Positions 62,299-64,000 of a stretch of DNA of 64,000 nucleotides are shown here, one piece after another. The DNA lies in NCBI RefSeq assembly GCF_051014445.1, contig NW_027488370.1, positions 12,524,001 to 12,588,000 on the forward strand, read 5' to 3'. Below the pieces are notes generated by a model. It did no database searches, had not been told where the DNA came from, and saw only the letters and a program-made list of their open reading frames with translations. The stretch is from Colletes latitarsis (Eukaryota > Arthropoda > Insecta > Hymenoptera > Colletidae). Each line of letters starts with the position of its first letter. Within the stretch, counting starts at the first letter, position 1. Position numbers and translations under genes: made by a program.

Positions 62299-64000
62299 CA
62301 TTACTACGTGATCCAAACTAGAAAAAACCCAGGATCTGTTCAACAAGTATGTGAAGAATGCGAAAGTATGAGCCTGATTAGGGCAAATCCTAGACCTAGC
62401 CCAGACATAACATGCGTTATCCTCTAAAATATTAATCGAAACCAGGTTTAATGATATGATTCAGTGTGGTACCACATTACTACGTGATCGAAACCAGAAA
62501 AAACCCAGAATCTGTTCACTAAGTATGTGAAGAATGCGAAAGTATGAGACTGATAAGGGCAAATCCTAGACCTAACATGTGTAATCCTCTAAAATATTGA
62601 CGGAAACCAGGTTTAATTGACAGGTGCAGTGTGGCACCACATTACTACGTGATCCAAACTAGAAAAAACCCAGGATCTGTTCAACACGTATGTGAAAAAC
62701 GCGAAAGTATGAGCCTGATGAGGGCAAATCCCAGACCTATCCCAGACATAACTTGCGTTATCCTATAAAATATTGATCGAATCCAGTTTTACTGGACTGG
62801 TTTAGTGTGGTACCACTTTACTACGTGATCCAATGCAGAAAAAACCCTCGATCAGGTCAACATGTATGTTAAAACTGCGATTGTATGAGCCTGATGAGGG
62901 CAAATCCTAGACCTAACATGAGTAATCCTCTAAAATATTGACGGAAACCAGGTTTAATTGACAATTTCAGTGTGGCACCACATTACTACGTGATCCAAAG
63001 CAGAAAAAACCCAGGATCTGTTCAAGAAGTATGTGAGGAATGCGAAAGTATGAGACTGATGAGGGCAAATCCTAGACCTAACATGTGTAATCCTCTAAAA
63101 TATTGACCGCAACCAGGTTTAATGGACTGTTTCATTGTGGTACCACATTACTACGTGATCCAAATCAGAAAAAGCCAGGGATCTGTTCAACAAGTATGTG
63201 AAAAACGCGAAAATATGACCCTGATGAGTGCAAATTCCAGAACTGTCCGACCTAACTTGCGTTATCCTATAAAATATTGATCAAAACCAGGTTTAATTGA
63301 CTGTATCAGTGTGGTACCACTTTACGACGTGATCCAAAGCAGAAACAACCATCGATCTGTTCAACAAGTATGAAAAATATGCGAAGGTATGAGTCTGATA
63401 GGTGCAAATCCCAGGCCTAACCTAGACCTAACATGCGTTATCCTCTAAAATATTGATCGAAACCAGGTTTCATGGACTGTATCAGTGTGATACCACATTA
63501 CCACGTGATCCAAACCAGAAAAAGCCCGCGATCTGGCCAACAAGTGTGCGAAAAATGTGAAAGTATGATCCCGATGTGGGCAAATCTCAGACCTAACCGA
63601 GACCTAACTTGCGTTATCCTCTAAGATATTGATCGGATCCAGGTTTAATTGACTGTTTCAGTGTGGGACCACATTACTACGTGATCCAAACCAGAAAAAA
63701 CCCAGGATCTGTTCAAGAAGTATGTGAGGAATGCGAAAGTATGAGACTGATGAGGGCAAATCCTAGACATAACATGTGTAATCCTCTAAAATATTGACGG
63801 AAACCAGGTTTAATTGACAATTTCAGTGTGGTACCACATTACTACGTGTTCCAATCCAGAAAAAGCCCAGGATGTAGCCAACAAGTATGAGAAATATGCG
63901 CAAGTATGAGCCTGATGAGGGCAAATCCTAGACCTAGCCCAGACCTAACAAGCGTTATCCTCTGAAATATTTATCAAGACCATGTTTAATTGACTGTTTC
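62299..64000 (+). repeat. Right-end mixed monomers
   Basis: Continues the same satellite to the window edge. Several 165-bp monomers with one 11-bp subunit and TGTAATCC or AGTAATCC starts lie near 62569, 62918, 63078 and 63769. Near-copies of a GACGG monomer with GACAATTTCAG lie at about 62940 and 63795. The window stops inside a monomer, so the array extends beyond it. Confidence 0.85.

Larger units (their letters stand above)
1..64000 (+). repeat. Satellite DNA array, ~176-bp monomer, head-to-tail
   Basis: The same unit recurs from end to end without interruption. In the first part the landmark ATGCGTTATCC starts at 9, 186, 363, 539 and 715, giving steps of 177, 177, 176 and 176. All monomers I read are in the same orientation. 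About 365 copies fit in the window. The unit has about 41% GC by hand count and about five CpG sites. A unit of this size is close to one nucleosome plus linker, as in many centromeric satellites; centromere function itself is inference. No stretch over 300 bases is free of the repeat and no unique sequence interrupts it. The family is not one I recognise, so taxon and name are left open. Confidence 0.98.

Noticed and set aside
1..64000. CRISPR array
   Set aside because: There are no short identical repeats separated by unique spacers. The whole unit repeats, and its length and divergence are those of satellite DNA.
1..64000. Transposon or retroelement insertions in the array
   Set aside because: Palindrome-to-palindrome spacing stays near 176 bp wherever I followed it, except for the short monomers described. 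I saw no inserted unique sequence, long terminal repeats or inverted ends.
1..64000. Inverted segments within the array
   Set aside because: Every monomer I read keeps the order ATGCGTTATCC, palindrome, A-tract, GCGAAAG on the plus strand; no reverse-complement stretch was found.

Overview
The whole 64-kb window is one uninterrupted satellite DNA array. A monomer of about 176 bp (about 41% GC by hand count of a consensus) repeats head-to-tail in a single orientation from the first base to the last, roughly 365 copies. I found no gene, RNA gene, transposon, CRISPR array or unique-sequence island. A long single-family array with nucleosome-sized units points to a eukaryotic chromosome, most likely centromeric or pericentromeric heterochromatin. 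I do not recognise the family and cannot name the organism.

In the phase where the monomer starts at ATGCGTTATCC, conserved landmarks are: AATATT at 17-22; the perfect 12-bp palindrome TGTGGTACCACA (KpnI core) at 54-65; TACGTGA at 70-76; an A-tract at 87-92; a variable block at 93-126 that defines subfamilies; and two copies of an 11-bp subunit (GACCTAACCYA-like) at 158-176 running into the next monomer. Length variants are 165 bp (one subunit lost), 173 bp (3-bp loss), 177 bp (longer A-tract) and two rare broken monomers of about 94 and 151 bp.

Above the monomer lies a mosaic of multi-monomer duplications. Left to right: 0.4-8.6 kb, repeated multimers with offsets of 1584, 1760 and 6162 bp; 8.65-12.0 kb, a 1232-bp 7-mer in three tandem copies, the third lacking two monomers; 12-23.9 kb, a 7- to 9-mer in three dispersed copies plus fragments; 24-29.9 kb, 4-mers (704 bp) and a 353-bp dimer; 29.9-38.3 kb, a tandem duplication of 4290 bp whose second copy has lost exactly one monomer; 38.3-42.9 kb, short multimers; 42.9-52.5 kb, interleaved duplications with offsets of 2786, 4367 and 2454 bp; 52.3-64 kb, a recurring 5-mer (877-bp tandem copy) inside larger units, ending in two nearly identical 2449-bp 14-mers.

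Subfamily markers are stratified. BamHI-bearing R1 monomers occur only in the first 15 kb, the GACGG left-arm variant only from about 26 kb on, and the 173-bp variant only at 39-60 kb. This is what local amplification by unequal exchange would leave. Recurrent open reading frames of 60-100 codons are by-products of the monomer (176 is not a multiple of 3) and are not called as genes. All comparisons were by eye, so block edges are good to about 10-50 bp.
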